Source: Solirubrobacter deserti
Lineage (GTDB): Bacteria > Actinomycetota > Thermoleophilia > Solirubrobacterales > Solirubrobacteraceae
Reading direction: 5' to 3'
Assembly (NCBI RefSeq): GCF_003344625.1
Contig: NZ_QPKJ02000001.1
Span: 1,116,001-1,180,000, forward strand
DNA length: 64,000 bases
The notes under the pieces were generated by a model. The model had not been told where the DNA came from. It did not search any database and saw nothing but the letters and a program-made list of their open reading frames with translations. Positions 1-7,828 of this stretch are shown piece after piece (position 1 is the stretch's first letter; the number at the start of each line of letters is the position of its first letter). The position numbers were made by a program, and so were the translations under genes.

Positions 1-582
1 GATGCGCAGCGCCTCGGCCGCGGCCTGCAGCGTCAGGAACGTCTCGTCGAGCGGCGCGACCGGCGGCTCGGGGGGGTGGCGCTCGAGTGCGGCGACGGCG
101 GCGTCGAGGCAGTCGATGAACGCGTCGAGGACGGTCGGGTCGAATTGGCCGCCGCGCTCGGTTCGGAGCGCGGCGACGGCGTGCTCGACCGTCCCCGCGG
201 GCCGGTACACGCGGTCGGTCGTGAGGGCGTCGAACGCGTCCGCGACGGCCGCGATCCGGCCCGCCAGCGGGATCTCCTCCGCGTGCAGCCTGCGCGGGTA
301 GCCCTGGCCGTCATAGCGCTCGTGATGGGTGAGGGCGATCTCGGCCGCGAGCTCGAACGCCGGCTGGCCAGAGCCGGCGAGCATCGCGTGCCCGGTCTCG
401 GGGTGCTGCTCGAGCGCCTGGCGCTCCGGGCCGGTGAGCGGGAGCGGGCGGTCGGCGACGCCGTTCATGCCGACGTCGTGCAGGCGGCTGGCGGCGCCGA
501 TCAGCTCGTCGTCGAGGTCCATGCGGCGGGCGATCGCCGCGCAGTGGCAGCTGATCCGCTGGAGATGGGACGCACTCTCCAT
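1..582 (-). CDS. HD-GYP domain phosphodiesterase-like protein (C-terminus off the window)
   Basis: This frame is open from the ATG at 582 through the window edge, so the gene is partial at its 3' end. A TAA codon sits directly before the ATG, which fixes the earliest possible start. The translation carries an HD-GYP core: LHDVG (the HD metal pair) near residue 35, then HHERYDGQGYP near residue 92, close to the family pattern HHExxDGxGYP, followed by AGRIAAVADAFDALT. HD-GYP proteins typically hydrolyse cyclic di-GMP using a dinuclear metal centre. No receiver or sensor domain precedes the HD region, so this is a short, nearly stand-alone domain or the tail of an older longer gene. The family is clear; activity on c-di-GMP is inferred. 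Confidence 0.8.
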   Translation of the reverse strand, partial: MESASHLQRISCHCAAIARRMDLDDELIGAASRLHDVGMNGVADRPLPLTGPERQALEQHPETGHAMLAGSGQPAFELAAEIALTHHERYDGQGYPRRLHAEEIPLAGRIAAVADAFDALTTDRVYRPAGTVEHAVAALRTERGGQFDPTVLDAFIDCLDAAVAALERHPPEPPVAPLDETFLTLQAAAEALRI

Positions 583-659
583 TTACAACCGCCGACTCTA
601 AACGCGGCGTGCAAGGAATGCATCACCACTTTGGAAGGTTGTAACGGCTGGGCACGAAG

Positions 660-1883
660 TCAGGCGCGTACGCGCTCGAGCGCGCCGCCCGCCGCGCCCA
701 GCAGCGCGCCGCCGACCAGGAACAGGCCGAAGACCGAGCCGTCCGCCGCGTCGCCGTGGAACAGCCCGCCCGCGAGCACGACGGCGACGGCCATCGCGAG
801 CGCCCAGACCGGACCGGTGAGCGCGCCCCAGGCCGCGGCCGTCGCCGGACGCTCGGCGCCCGCCGCGCGAGCGGCCGCGAACCCGCCGTACAGCGCGCCG
901 AGCGTGATCACGCACAGCAGGACGACGAGCGCGGGCAGAAAGACGGCGTCCGAGAGCGCGTCCTGGTAGCTGAAGATGCGGAAGTCACCCGGGAGCGCGT
1001 TGGGGTCCTCGACGGGGAACGGCAACCCGACGGTCGCCGGCGCGTCCGGGCGGAACAGCGCGCCCGCGCTGAGCGCGGTGAGGTGGATGCCGTGCTCGGC
1101 GGCGTAGACGGTCTCCTCGATCAGCGCGGTCGCCGTCGACCGGCCGCTGCGGACGTCACCGGCGTTGGCGCCGATCTGCACGAGCCAGCCGGCGAGCGCG
1201 AGCACCGTGCTCACCAGGGCGACGCCGGCGAGCGGGCGCAGTGTCGCGCGCACGGCGGCCAGCACGCGCGCGCCCACGGGCGACAGCGTGATGAGCTCGC
1301 GTGTGGGAAGCGCGGATGCGGCGCCGATCGCGCCGCCGAGCAGCCCCCACAGCACGCCCACCGCGAGCGTGCTGAGGGCGGACACCGACACCTGGGTGCT
1401 CTCCGTCTCGCCCCCGATCAGCGCGAACCCGAACGCGAGGAGGCTGAACGGCAGCGCGATCAACAGCGCCCAGCCGAAGCGCGCCATGGCCGGCGCACCC
1501 GCCGTGCGCGGCAGCTGCCAGCGCGTCGCCAGCGCGAGCGCCGCGAGCGGGATCGCCAGGAGCACCATCGGGTGGATGCGCCGGCTGCCCGCGAGCAGGA
1601 ACGTCCCCGGCTCCACCATCGGCGCGAGCAGCGTCCCTACCGCCTGCCGGCAGGTCTCGATGAGCAGCGACGCGTCCACGCCGGCGACGCCCACGATCGA
1701 CGAGTCGGGTGTGACGAGCGCGATCAGCAGCCCCGCGACGAGCACGACGACCGCGGCCGTCGTGCCCGCGATCACGGCGGCGATGAACGCCGGCACCACG
1801 AACTGCTCCTGGCGTGCCCGGCAGGACGGACAGGCGCTCGCGCCGGCGTCGACGTGCGCGCCGCAGTTGGGGCAGAAGCTCAT
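660..1883 (-). CDS. zinc-ribbon polytopic membrane protein, function unknown
   Basis: A 407-residue protein. Residues 2-24 form a zinc ribbon (CPNCG, then CPSC about 13 residues later). The rest is strongly hydrophobic with about eight predicted membrane segments rich in Ala, Leu and Val. I chose the ATG at 1883, which places the first Cys at residue 4; a TTG at 1892 in the same frame is possible and is 12 nt from a GGGAGG. Zinc-ribbon plus multi-helix proteins of this kind are common in actinobacteria and have no assigned role. It is divergent from the D-aminopeptidase gene 56 bp away. I do not recognise a transport or enzyme motif. Confidence 0.75.
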   Translation of the reverse strand: MSFCPNCGAHVDAGASACPSCRARQEQFVVPAFIAAVIAGTTAAVVVLVAGLLIALVTPDSSIVGVAGVDASLLIETCRQAVGTLLAPMVEPGTFLLAGSRRIHPMVLLAIPLAALALATRWQLPRTAGAPAMARFGWALLIALPFSLLAFGFALIGGETESTQVSVSALSTLAVGVLWGLLGGAIGAASALPTRELITLSPVGARVLAAVRATLRPLAGVALVSTVLALAGWLVQIGANAGDVRSGRSTATALIEETVYAAEHGIHLTALSAGALFRPDAPATVGLPFPVEDPNALPGDFRIFSYQDALSDAVFLPALVVLLCVITLGALYGGFAAARAAGAERPATAAAWGALTGPVWALAMAVAVVLAGGLFHGDAADGSVFGLFLVGGALLGAAGGALERVRA

Positions 1884-1939
1884 GGCGGTCAACGGTCCGG
1901 GGTGCCTCCCTGGCGGTCAATGGGTATCACTTGCGGCCC

Positions 1940-2758
1940 GTGAAGGTCTTCGTGATCGCCGACATGGAGGGCGTCGCCGGCATCTGCCGGTGGGATCAGG
2001 TGCTGGCCGGGCGGCCCGCCTACGAGGAGGGCCGGCTGCTCTACACGGAGGAGCTCAACGCCGCCGTGCGCGGGGCGTTCGCGGCGGGTGCGACCGACGT
2101 CGTGGTGATGGACTGCCACGGCGCGGGCGGCGATCGCGCGTTCAACAGCCTCGTCCCGGAGCGCCTGGACCCGCGCGCGGACTTCGTGGTGCAGACGCGT
2201 TGGACCGAGTACACCGGCTTCCTGGAGCAGGGCTGCGACGTCGCGCTGCTGGTCGGCCAGCACGCGATGGCCGGCGCCGAGCGCGGCGTGCTCTCGCACA
2301 CCGTCAGCTCGACCAACTGGCACGCCCTCTACTTCAACGGCGTCGAGGTCGGCGAGGTCGGCATCAACGCGGCGCTGTGCGGCACGTGGAACTGTCCCGT
2401 GGCGCTGGTCACCGGCGACGACGTCGTGTGCGCCGAGGCCGCCGCGCTGCTCGGCCCCGGTCTGCAGACGCTCGCGGTCAAGACCGCCCTCGGGCGCTAC
2501 AGCGCCCGGCATCACGCTCCCGCGCGCGCTCGCGAGGAGCTCGAGCAGGCGGTGCGCGCGGCGCTCGCCGCCCCGCAGGACGCCCCGGTCTACGACCCCG
2601 GGGCGCCCTGCACGATCACGGTGCAGCTCAACACCGCCGACCAGGCTGACCCGTACCGGGGTCGCACCGACGTCGCGGTGACCGGGCCGCGGACGATCGA
2701 GGCGACCGCGGACAGCTGGTGGGCGGCGTGGCGCGCCGTGTACCTCAGCAACCGTTGA
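1940..2758 (+). CDS. M55 family D-aminopeptidase (DppA-like)
   Basis: A 272-residue protein that matches the DppA D-aminopeptidase family, zinc enzymes that release N-terminal D-amino acids and act in peptidoglycan peptide recycling. Visible signatures are DMEG near residue 9 (the family SxDxEG metal site), MDCHGAG near residue 55, GQHAMAG near residue 105, and HTVSS followed by GEVGINA. The start is the GTG at 1940, which places the first beta strand (VKVFVIAD) at the very N-terminus, as in the family; no signal peptide is present, so it is cytoplasmic. The 3' end overlaps the convergent secreted-protein gene by 14 bp. Confidence 0.88.
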   Translation: MKVFVIADMEGVAGICRWDQVLAGRPAYEEGRLLYTEELNAAVRGAFAAGATDVVVMDCHGAGGDRAFNSLVPERLDPRADFVVQTRWTEYTGFLEQGCDVALLVGQHAMAGAERGVLSHTVSSTNWHALYFNGVEVGEVGINAALCGTWNCPVALVTGDDVVCAEAAALLGPGLQTLAVKTALGRYSARHHAPARAREELEQAVRAALAAPQDAPVYDPGAPCTITVQLNTADQADPYRGRTDVAVTGPRTIEATADSWWAAWRAVYLSNR

Positions 2759-4241
2759 GCGTGCCGCGGAAGAACCAGGTCTGGTGGTTGTCCTTGATCA
2801 GCGCGAGCGTCATCGGCTCGCAGCGGACCGCCTGGGTGAGCTCGACGCCGACGCGCAGGTCCTCCGCGGTGATGTCGAACATCGTCCCGCCGGTCTGCCG
2901 CACCTTCTGGCACGCCAGGTCCGCGCCCTCCCCCAGCCGGTAGACGCAGCGCTGGACGGTGCCCGGCGCGCGGAACCAGAAGCCCTGGATCGCGCCGCAG
3001 CCCTGTGTCATCGCCCCCGGCACGAAGCCCTCGTCGTCCCACACGCCCAGGTCGATGCGGCAGCCCGCCGGCGCGGGGATCTCCGAGTTCTCGGTCGTGT
3101 CGTCGGTCGCTGAGCAGCCCGGGTCCGGGTCGGTCGCGCCCTCGGCGAAGTGGTCGTCGATCATCCCGTCGCCGTCGTCGTCCTTGCCGTTCTCGCACGC
3201 GGGCTTGGCGCCGCAGCCGCGGATCGCCGTGTGCAGCTCGGCCACCTCGCCGTTCGGGCGATACAGCGCGAGCGTGACCTTGCGGGCGCAGTTCGCGGGC
3301 CCGGTCAGCTTGACCAGCGCGTCCGCGGTGTCGATCGCCGGGCCGGTCGCAACGCCGCGCCCCGCCGACGCCGTGCACGTCCACGGCACGCCGCCGGTGA
3401 AGATCTCGCAGGACGCAACGCCGGGCGCGGCGTCGACGCGGACCCTGGTGAACTGACCGCAGCGGTTGATCCCGACGGTCAGCTCGTTGTCGGCCTCCCC
3501 CTGACCGACGCCCGAGCGGTTGTCCAGGCATTCGGCCGAGACCGGCACCTCCCCGGTCTCCGAGCCGTCGCTGCCGTCGGCGCAGCCCGGGTCCTCGAGG
3601 TCGGTCTGGCCGTCGTTGTCGTCGTCGGCGCCGTTCGTGCAGGGCTTGCCCCCACCGGCCGGCGGCGTCGGGGTCGGGCCGGGACCCGGCTGATTGAGGC
3701 GGCCGCCCGCCGCGGGCGTGGCGGGCGCGGGAACGCCGGACGCGGCGGGCGGAGCGGGCGCGACGACGGCCCCGAGCCCGAGGGCGCCGAGCGTCGCCGC
3801 GGCGTCCGCCGGCGCGGGCCGGCCACACAGCTTCGCCGCCAGCACGGCCGCCAGGCCCTTGACGTCGGCGGTGCCCTTCAGGCGCTTGGCCAGCAGCTTG
3901 TCGAGGCCGGCGCAGACCGGTGCCTTGCCGCCGTCGAGCGCGGCCGCGACCGTCTTCGCGCCCTTCGCCTTGCCCTTGAGCGTGAGCACGACCTTGCCGC
4001 TCGCGGCCGCGCCCCGCGGCCGCACCACGGCCACGGCCAGCTTGCCGCCCTTCACGCCTCCGGCCACCGTCACGCCCGCCGGCGCGGACTTGACCTTCAC
4101 GCTCTTGACGCCGGATGCGAAGGTCACGGCGACCTGGCCCTCGGCGGGCAGCGCGAGCGACTTGGAGGCCGCCTGCGCGGCCGAGCTGGATATCAGCAGG
4201 ACACCGAGTGAGACGACGAGGAGGCGGAGGACGGGGAGCAT
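2745..4241 (-). CDS. secreted Cys-rich protein with two DxDxDG-type acidic repeats
   Basis: A 498-residue protein starting with a clear Sec signal peptide (hydrophobic residues 5-19, cleavage near AQA|AS, about residue 24). The mature part has a lysine-rich beta domain (residues 25-120), an Ala/Pro/Gly linker (about 170-230), and a duplicated C-terminal module. Each copy opens with CxNGxDDDxDG and continues to DPGC or DxGC, resembling calcium-binding thrombospondin type 3-like repeats, followed by a Cys-containing beta domain with paired cysteines. I chose the ATG at 4241 because the reading frame upstream belongs to a different small gene. The role is unknown; surface or extracellular location is well supported. 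Confidence 0.72.
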   Translation of the reverse strand: MLPVLRLLVVSLGVLLISSSAAQAASKSLALPAEGQVAVTFASGVKSVKVKSAPAGVTVAGGVKGGKLAVAVVRPRGAAASGKVVLTLKGKAKGAKTVAAALDGGKAPVCAGLDKLLAKRLKGTADVKGLAAVLAAKLCGRPAPADAAATLGALGLGAVVAPAPPAASGVPAPATPAAGGRLNQPGPGPTPTPPAGGGKPCTNGADDDNDGQTDLEDPGCADGSDGSETGEVPVSAECLDNRSGVGQGEADNELTVGINRCGQFTRVRVDAAPGVASCEIFTGGVPWTCTASAGRGVATGPAIDTADALVKLTGPANCARKVTLALYRPNGEVAELHTAIRGCGAKPACENGKDDDGDGMIDDHFAEGATDPDPGCSATDDTTENSEIPAPAGCRIDLGVWDDEGFVPGAMTQGCGAIQGFWFRAPGTVQRCVYRLGEGADLACQKVRQTGGTMFDITAEDLRVGVELTQAVRCEPMTLALIKDNHQTWFFRGTLNGC

Positions 4242-4287
4242 GCCGTCATGCTGCGCCCGCAAGCCTCCCGGCGCATCAGGGGAATCC

Positions 4288-4445
4288 CTAACGCGGTCTG
4301 AACGCGGCGTACAACCCGGAGTGGTAGGCCGCGAGGTCTTTGCGGCGTTCGCGTCCATGCCGAGATGCTGGAGGTGCCGCGCGGCGTCGGCGTTCTCGAG
4401 CGGCGCGGCCTTCGGCTCCTTGTCGTGCTGAGGCGGCGGCGTCAT
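4288..4445 (-). pseudogene. small gene (about 52 aa) broken by a one-base deletion, or read/assembly error
   Basis: From the ATG at 4445 the frame encodes MTPPPQHDKEPKAAPLENAD and reaches HLQHLGMDA. Shifting by one base near 4345 continues as ERRKDLAAYHSGLYAAFRPR and stops at a TAG at 4288. The unshifted frame instead runs into the secreted-protein gene with low-quality, Pro/Thr/Arg-rich sequence. A TAACGT hexamer lies 8 nt upstream of the ATG, the spacing seen at other probable leaderless genes here, which supports a real start. The product would be a small basic soluble protein of unknown function. The alternative is that the whole stretch is non-coding. Confidence 0.4.
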
Positions 4446-4453
4446 GTTTTTTG

Positions 4454-4459
4454 ACGTTA
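4454..4459 (-). promoter_or_regulatory. candidate -10 element (TAACGT) of the small gene at 4445
   Basis: The hexamer TAACGT on the minus strand ends 8 nt before the ATG at 4445, with no Shine-Dalgarno sequence between. This fits a leaderless start. No good -35 is visible. Confidence 0.35.
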
Positions 4460-4501
4460 CGCCTCCGGGCTTTGTACCGCCACCCGTCGGAAGTCCAGGG
4501 T

Positions 4502-4507
4502 TATATT
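4502..4507 (+). promoter_or_regulatory. candidate -10 element (TATATT) of the B12-domain gene
   Basis: TATATT is the best -10 match in this GC-rich intergenic stretch. It ends 9 nt before the GTG at 4517, and there is no Shine-Dalgarno sequence, so the transcript is probably leaderless or nearly so. Confidence 0.45.
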
Positions 4508-4516
4508 CCGGGCGCG

Positions 4517-5167
4517 GTGAGCCTGGACGAGCATCGCGCCAACTTCCTTGACGCCGTGCTGGCTCGTGATTCCGCGCGCGCGCGGCGGGCGGTGGAGGCC
4601 GCGCTGGACAACGGCACGCCGGTTCCGGACCTCTACCTCGACGTGCTCGCCCCGGCCCTGCGCGAGGTCGGGCACAAGTGGGCGATGGGCGAGATCAACG
4701 TCGCCGAGGAGCACTACGCGACCGCCGTGGTGCAGTCGATCCTCGACGGCCTCTCGCGCCGGCTTCAGCGCCCTCCGCGGGACGGACGGCTCGCGATCGT
4801 CACCGGCACGCCCGGTGAGCAGCACGCGGTCGGCTCGCGGATGGTCGCGGACTTCCTGGAGGCCGACGGCTGGGAGGTGATGCTGCTCGGGCAGGGCGTC
4901 CCGGCGGTGGACCTCGTCTCGCTCGTGGAACACGAGCAGCCGGATCTCGTCGCCCTCTCGACCGCTACAGCGAGCGCGCTCGACGGCGTCGCGGAGGTGC
5001 TCCGCGCGCTCAGGGCGCTCGACCCGCGCCCGCTGATCGTCGCCGGCGGCCAGTTCTGGACGGCGAGCACGCGCGCGACCGCGCTCGAGTTCGGCGCCGA
5101 CCACGTCGAGCAGGACCCTCGCGCGCTCGTCGCCGAACTGCACGTCCGGGTTCCGCCACCCGGGTGA
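4517..5167 (+). CDS. stand-alone cobalamin-binding protein with CarH-type photosensory signature
   Basis: A 216-residue protein with a helical B12-binding cap (residues 1-85) and a Rossmann-like cobalamin domain (about 90-215). The cap contains W55, nine residues, then E65-H66. This W-x9-EH motif marks adenosylcobalamin photoreceptors of the CarH/LitR type. The cobalamin domain has GEQHAVG, where His103 matches the lower axial ligand of the ExHxxG motif, then GQGVP and the late GGQ loop. CarH normally carries an N-terminal MerR DNA-binding domain; here it is absent and the GTG at 4517 begins right at the cap. It may act through a partner protein or as a B12-dependent light or cofactor sensor. 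No methyltransferase partner is adjacent. Confidence 0.85.
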   Translation: MSLDEHRANFLDAVLARDSARARRAVEAALDNGTPVPDLYLDVLAPALREVGHKWAMGEINVAEEHYATAVVQSILDGLSRRLQRPPRDGRLAIVTGTPGEQHAVGSRMVADFLEADGWEVMLLGQGVPAVDLVSLVEHEQPDLVALSTATASALDGVAEVLRALRALDPRPLIVAGGQFWTASTRATALEFGADHVEQDPRALVAELHVRVPPPG

Positions 5168-5194
5168 ACATGGGGCAACTGGACATCCGTCTGC

Positions 5195-5223
5195 TTGTTT
5201 GCTGCCGGTCCTCTCGGTACTTT
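5195..5223 (+). promoter_or_regulatory. sigma70-type promoter of the M1 peptidase gene
   Basis: TTGTTT at 5195-5200 and TACTTT at 5218-5223 are separated by exactly 17 bp. They lie about 50 bp upstream of the ATG at 5276, which has its own GGAAGGG ribosome binding site, so this gene has a conventional leader. Confidence 0.5.
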
Positions 5224-5275
5224 CGCTGCCAATGGGCGTGCGGGGTGGCACGCATCCACGGATGGAAGGGTTCGT

Positions 5276-7150
5276 ATGAGGGGTCGGCCTTTGGCCATTG
5301 TCGGAGGGCTGCTGGCGAGTCTCGCGCTGAGCACGCCCGCGCTCGCGCAGTTCTCGCCGGGCTCACGCAGCCTGGGCGACCGGCTGCTCCCGGCGCTCGG
5401 CAACGGCGGCTACGACGCGCAGCACTACGACGTCACGCTCAACTACGACCCGGTGAACAACGCGATGCTGCCGGGCTCGCAGACCGTGATCACGATGAAG
5501 GCCACGCAGGGCCTGTCGGAGTTCTCGCTCGACCTGCGCGCCTACACGGTCTCCGAGGTCACGATCGACGGTGCCGCCGCGACGACGTCCCGCGTGGACG
5601 ACAAGCTCGTCGTCACCCCCGCGGCCGGAATCGCCAACGGGCGCGTGTTCCAGACGATCGTGAAGTTCGCGGGCGCGCCGCTGGAGGTCATCGATCCCGA
5701 CAACTCGACCGAGGGCTGGGCGCGCATCCCCACCGGCGGGTTCGTGGTCAACGAGCCGATGGGCGCGATGGGCTGGTTCCCGAGCAACAACCATCCCGCC
5801 GACAAGGCGACCTACGACTACCACGTCACGATCCCCGAGGACTACATCTCGATCGCCAACGGTGAGCTCACGGGCGCGCTCGACGCGACCGGCAAGCCGG
5901 CCGCCGCGAACGGGCTGCGGACCTGGAACTGGTCGCTCGACTATCCGATGGCGACCTACCTGACGACCGCCACCGTCGGCAAGTTCGACTACACGAAGTG
6001 GAACTCCCCGCTGGCGATCGGCAAGAGCGGCGCGCCGCTGGAGCTCTACGACGCGATCGAGAGCACCTACAGCCCTGAGCAGAAGACCGCGGCGAACACG
6101 GGCACGCAGCGTCAGGACGACATCATCAAGTTCATGGCCGACGCACTGCAGCGGCCGTACCCGTTCGAGTCGCACGGCGTGGTCGCGGCGGACGCGCAGC
6201 TCGACTACGCGCTCGAGTCCCAGACGAAGTCGCACTTCTCCAGCAGCCAGCCCAACCCCGTGCCGCACGGCACGCTCGCGCACGAGATCGCCCACCAGTG
6301 GTTCGGCGACAGCATCGGTCCGCGGACCTGGGACGAGCTGTGGTTCAACGAGGGCTGGGCCACGTGGTGGAACTGGTACTGGAGCAACAAGGAGAACGGC
6401 GGCATCACGACGCAGCAGCAGTTCGCCAACGTCTACGCGAACGCAACGCCGAACTGGCAGTACATCCCGGCGGCGCTGCCCGGCCCCGAGAACATGTTCG
6501 TCCCGAGCTTCCCGACCTACAACCGGTCCGCGGCCATGCTCGAGGGCTACCGCCAGATCGTCGGCGAGCCCGCGTTCTGGGCCTTCCAGCGCGCGCTGAT
6601 CGACGAGTTCAGCTACAGCACGATCACGACCGACGCGTTCATCGAGCTGGCCAAGCGGATCGCGCGCGACCGGGGCGGCTTCGACGCCACCAACCTCCGC
6701 AAGCTGGACGTCTACTTCACTCAGTGGCTGCGCACGGCCGGCAAGCCCAGCTTGACCCCGGCGAACTTCTTCCTGAGCTCGACCTTCCCGGGCAACGAGG
6801 TCACCGGCACCGTGCCCGCGACGCTGTCGCTGACGCTCAACGGCACGCCGAGCTTCAACACGTTCGTCCCGGGCGTGACCCGCGAATACACGACGTCCAC
6901 GATGGCCAACGTCATCTCGACCGCCGGCAACGCGACGCTCAGCGTCTCGGCGCCCGGCCACCTGAGCAACGGCGCGTTCACGCTGCCCGAGCCGCTGCGC
7001 GTCGAGCTCGAGAAGACGTCGTGGGACGGCCCCGTCTCCAACGACGAGGTCGACGTCACGTTCAAGCAGCTGATCAAGGAGACCGATCCGCTGCGCACGG
7101 GCACCTACAGCAAGACGCTGACCTTCACGCTGTCCACGACGGCGCCGTAG
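5276..7150 (+). CDS. secreted M1 family metallopeptidase (aminopeptidase N-like)
   Basis: A 624-residue exported zinc peptidase. The start is the ATG at 5276, preceded by GGAAGGG with 5 nt spacing; the first 24 residues are a signal peptide (cleavage near ALA|QF). The catalytic motif HEIAHQWFGD is near residue 336, and the third zinc ligand lies in LWFNEGWATW about 19 residues later, the HExxH-x18-E pattern of M1 enzymes. Upstream is YALESQTKSHF, at the position of the substrate-binding GxMEN motif but diverged from it. The C-terminal 130 residues form a beta-rich region. It probably trims peptides outside the membrane. The gene appears monocistronic. Confidence 0.92.
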   Translation: MRGRPLAIVGGLLASLALSTPALAQFSPGSRSLGDRLLPALGNGGYDAQHYDVTLNYDPVNNAMLPGSQTVITMKATQGLSEFSLDLRAYTVSEVTIDGAAATTSRVDDKLVVTPAAGIANGRVFQTIVKFAGAPLEVIDPDNSTEGWARIPTGGFVVNEPMGAMGWFPSNNHPADKATYDYHVTIPEDYISIANGELTGALDATGKPAAANGLRTWNWSLDYPMATYLTTATVGKFDYTKWNSPLAIGKSGAPLELYDAIESTYSPEQKTAANTGTQRQDDIIKFMADALQRPYPFESHGVVAADAQLDYALESQTKSHFSSSQPNPVPHGTLAHEIAHQWFGDSIGPRTWDELWFNEGWATWWNWYWSNKENGGITTQQQFANVYANATPNWQYIPAALPGPENMFVPSFPTYNRSAAMLEGYRQIVGEPAFWAFQRALIDEFSYSTITTDAFIELAKRIARDRGGFDATNLRKLDVYFTQWLRTAGKPSLTPANFFLSSTFPGNEVTGTVPATLSLTLNGTPSFNTFVPGVTREYTTSTMANVISTAGNATLSVSAPGHLSNGAFTLPEPLRVELEKTSWDGPVSNDEVDVTFKQLIKETDPLRTGTYSKTLTFTLSTTAP

Positions 7151-7177
7151 GTCGATGCGGTTCTCGTCGCGGCCGCG

Positions 7178-7327
7178 CTAGTCGCGGTCGCGGCGTAACC
7201 AGCGCGCGCCCGAGTGGAACTCCAGGAAGGTCCGTGAGGAATCCACGCTCATCTTCGTGAGCTCGGCCAGGTGCTCGGCGTCGCTCGGCGGCGGCGTCGG
7301 ATCGGGCGTGGGTTGCGGGGCGTCCAT
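7178..7327 (-). CDS. small hypothetical protein (49 aa)
   Basis: A short frame starting at the ATG at 7327: a Pro/Asp-rich N-terminus followed by an amphipathic stretch (AEHLAELTKMSVDSS) and a basic, aromatic C-terminus. It has actinobacteria-like codon use and sits divergent to the zinc-ribbon gene. I see no family signature. Its reality rests on composition and on its neat placement between two genes. Confidence 0.4.
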   Translation of the reverse strand: MDAPQPTPDPTPPPSDAEHLAELTKMSVDSSRTFLEFHSGARWLRRDRD

Positions 7328-7388
7328 ACCTGGTTGATCGGCCGTTCGAGGCGGATGGCACAACCGTCATTCCGTCCGGGGTGCCGAA

Positions 7389-7394
7389 TAGCGT
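7389..7394 (+). promoter_or_regulatory. candidate -10 element (TAGCGT) of the zinc-ribbon gene at 7402
   Basis: TAGCGT ends 7 nt before the GTG at 7402 with no Shine-Dalgarno sequence, again the leaderless spacing. It supports choosing the GTG over the earlier in-frame GTG at 7381. Confidence 0.35.
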
Positions 7395-7401
7395 CGCCGA
7401 C

Positions 7402-7716
7402 GTGGCCGCGATGACCATGTGCCCGCGCTGCGGGTCCCACTTCCTGCAGCCCTTGCGCTGCGAGGCGAAGGCGGCCGACGTGATGCTCGTCGAGCTGCGC
7501 TGCTCAGACTGCAACACGTGGCTGAAGGCGCCGCACAGCCGCGCGGACATGCGCGAGCTGGATCGCCTGCAGGCCGAGTACCGCACCAAGATCGTCGCCG
7601 GCTACGAGCGCTGCGTGGCCGAGAGCATGGAGGCGCTCGTCACGTGCTTCGAGCACGCGCTCGCGCTGGACCTGGTCTCGGCCGACGACTTCCGCCCGCG
7701 CGGCGCCGCCGCCTAG
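7402..7716 (+). CDS. small zinc-ribbon protein with helical tail (paralogue of 45422-45793)
   Basis: About 104 residues. The N-terminus holds MCPRCG and, 25 residues later, LRCSDCNTW, a four-cysteine zinc ribbon. The rest is helical and ends in FEHALALDLVSADDF. A second gene in the window (45422-45793) has the same layout: CAACG, LRCGECHVW, a helical stretch, and a closing LIEPADF. Together they define a small family. The ribbon suggests nucleic-acid or protein binding, but nothing in the neighbourhood fixes the role. Start alternatives are GTG 7381 and ATG 7411. Confidence 0.7.
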   Translation: MAAMTMCPRCGSHFLQPLRCEAKAADVMLVELRCSDCNTWLKAPHSRADMRELDRLQAEYRTKIVAGYERCVAESMEALVTCFEHALALDLVSADDFRPRGAAA

Positions 7717-7828
7717 CGCGCGACGAGCCGGTGCCGCGCAGCGGGGGCGACGAGCCGCGCGGGGCCGGCGAGCCGCGCCGCCACGCCTCCGATCCCCGCG
7801 CCGCCCCGCTCGCCTTCTTCCCGCCCCG

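Noticed and set aside
5363..6961. Minus-strand frame of 532 codons across the M1 peptidase
   Set aside because: Arg/Val/Gly-rich shadow without structure; the plus strand has signal peptide and HExxH motif.
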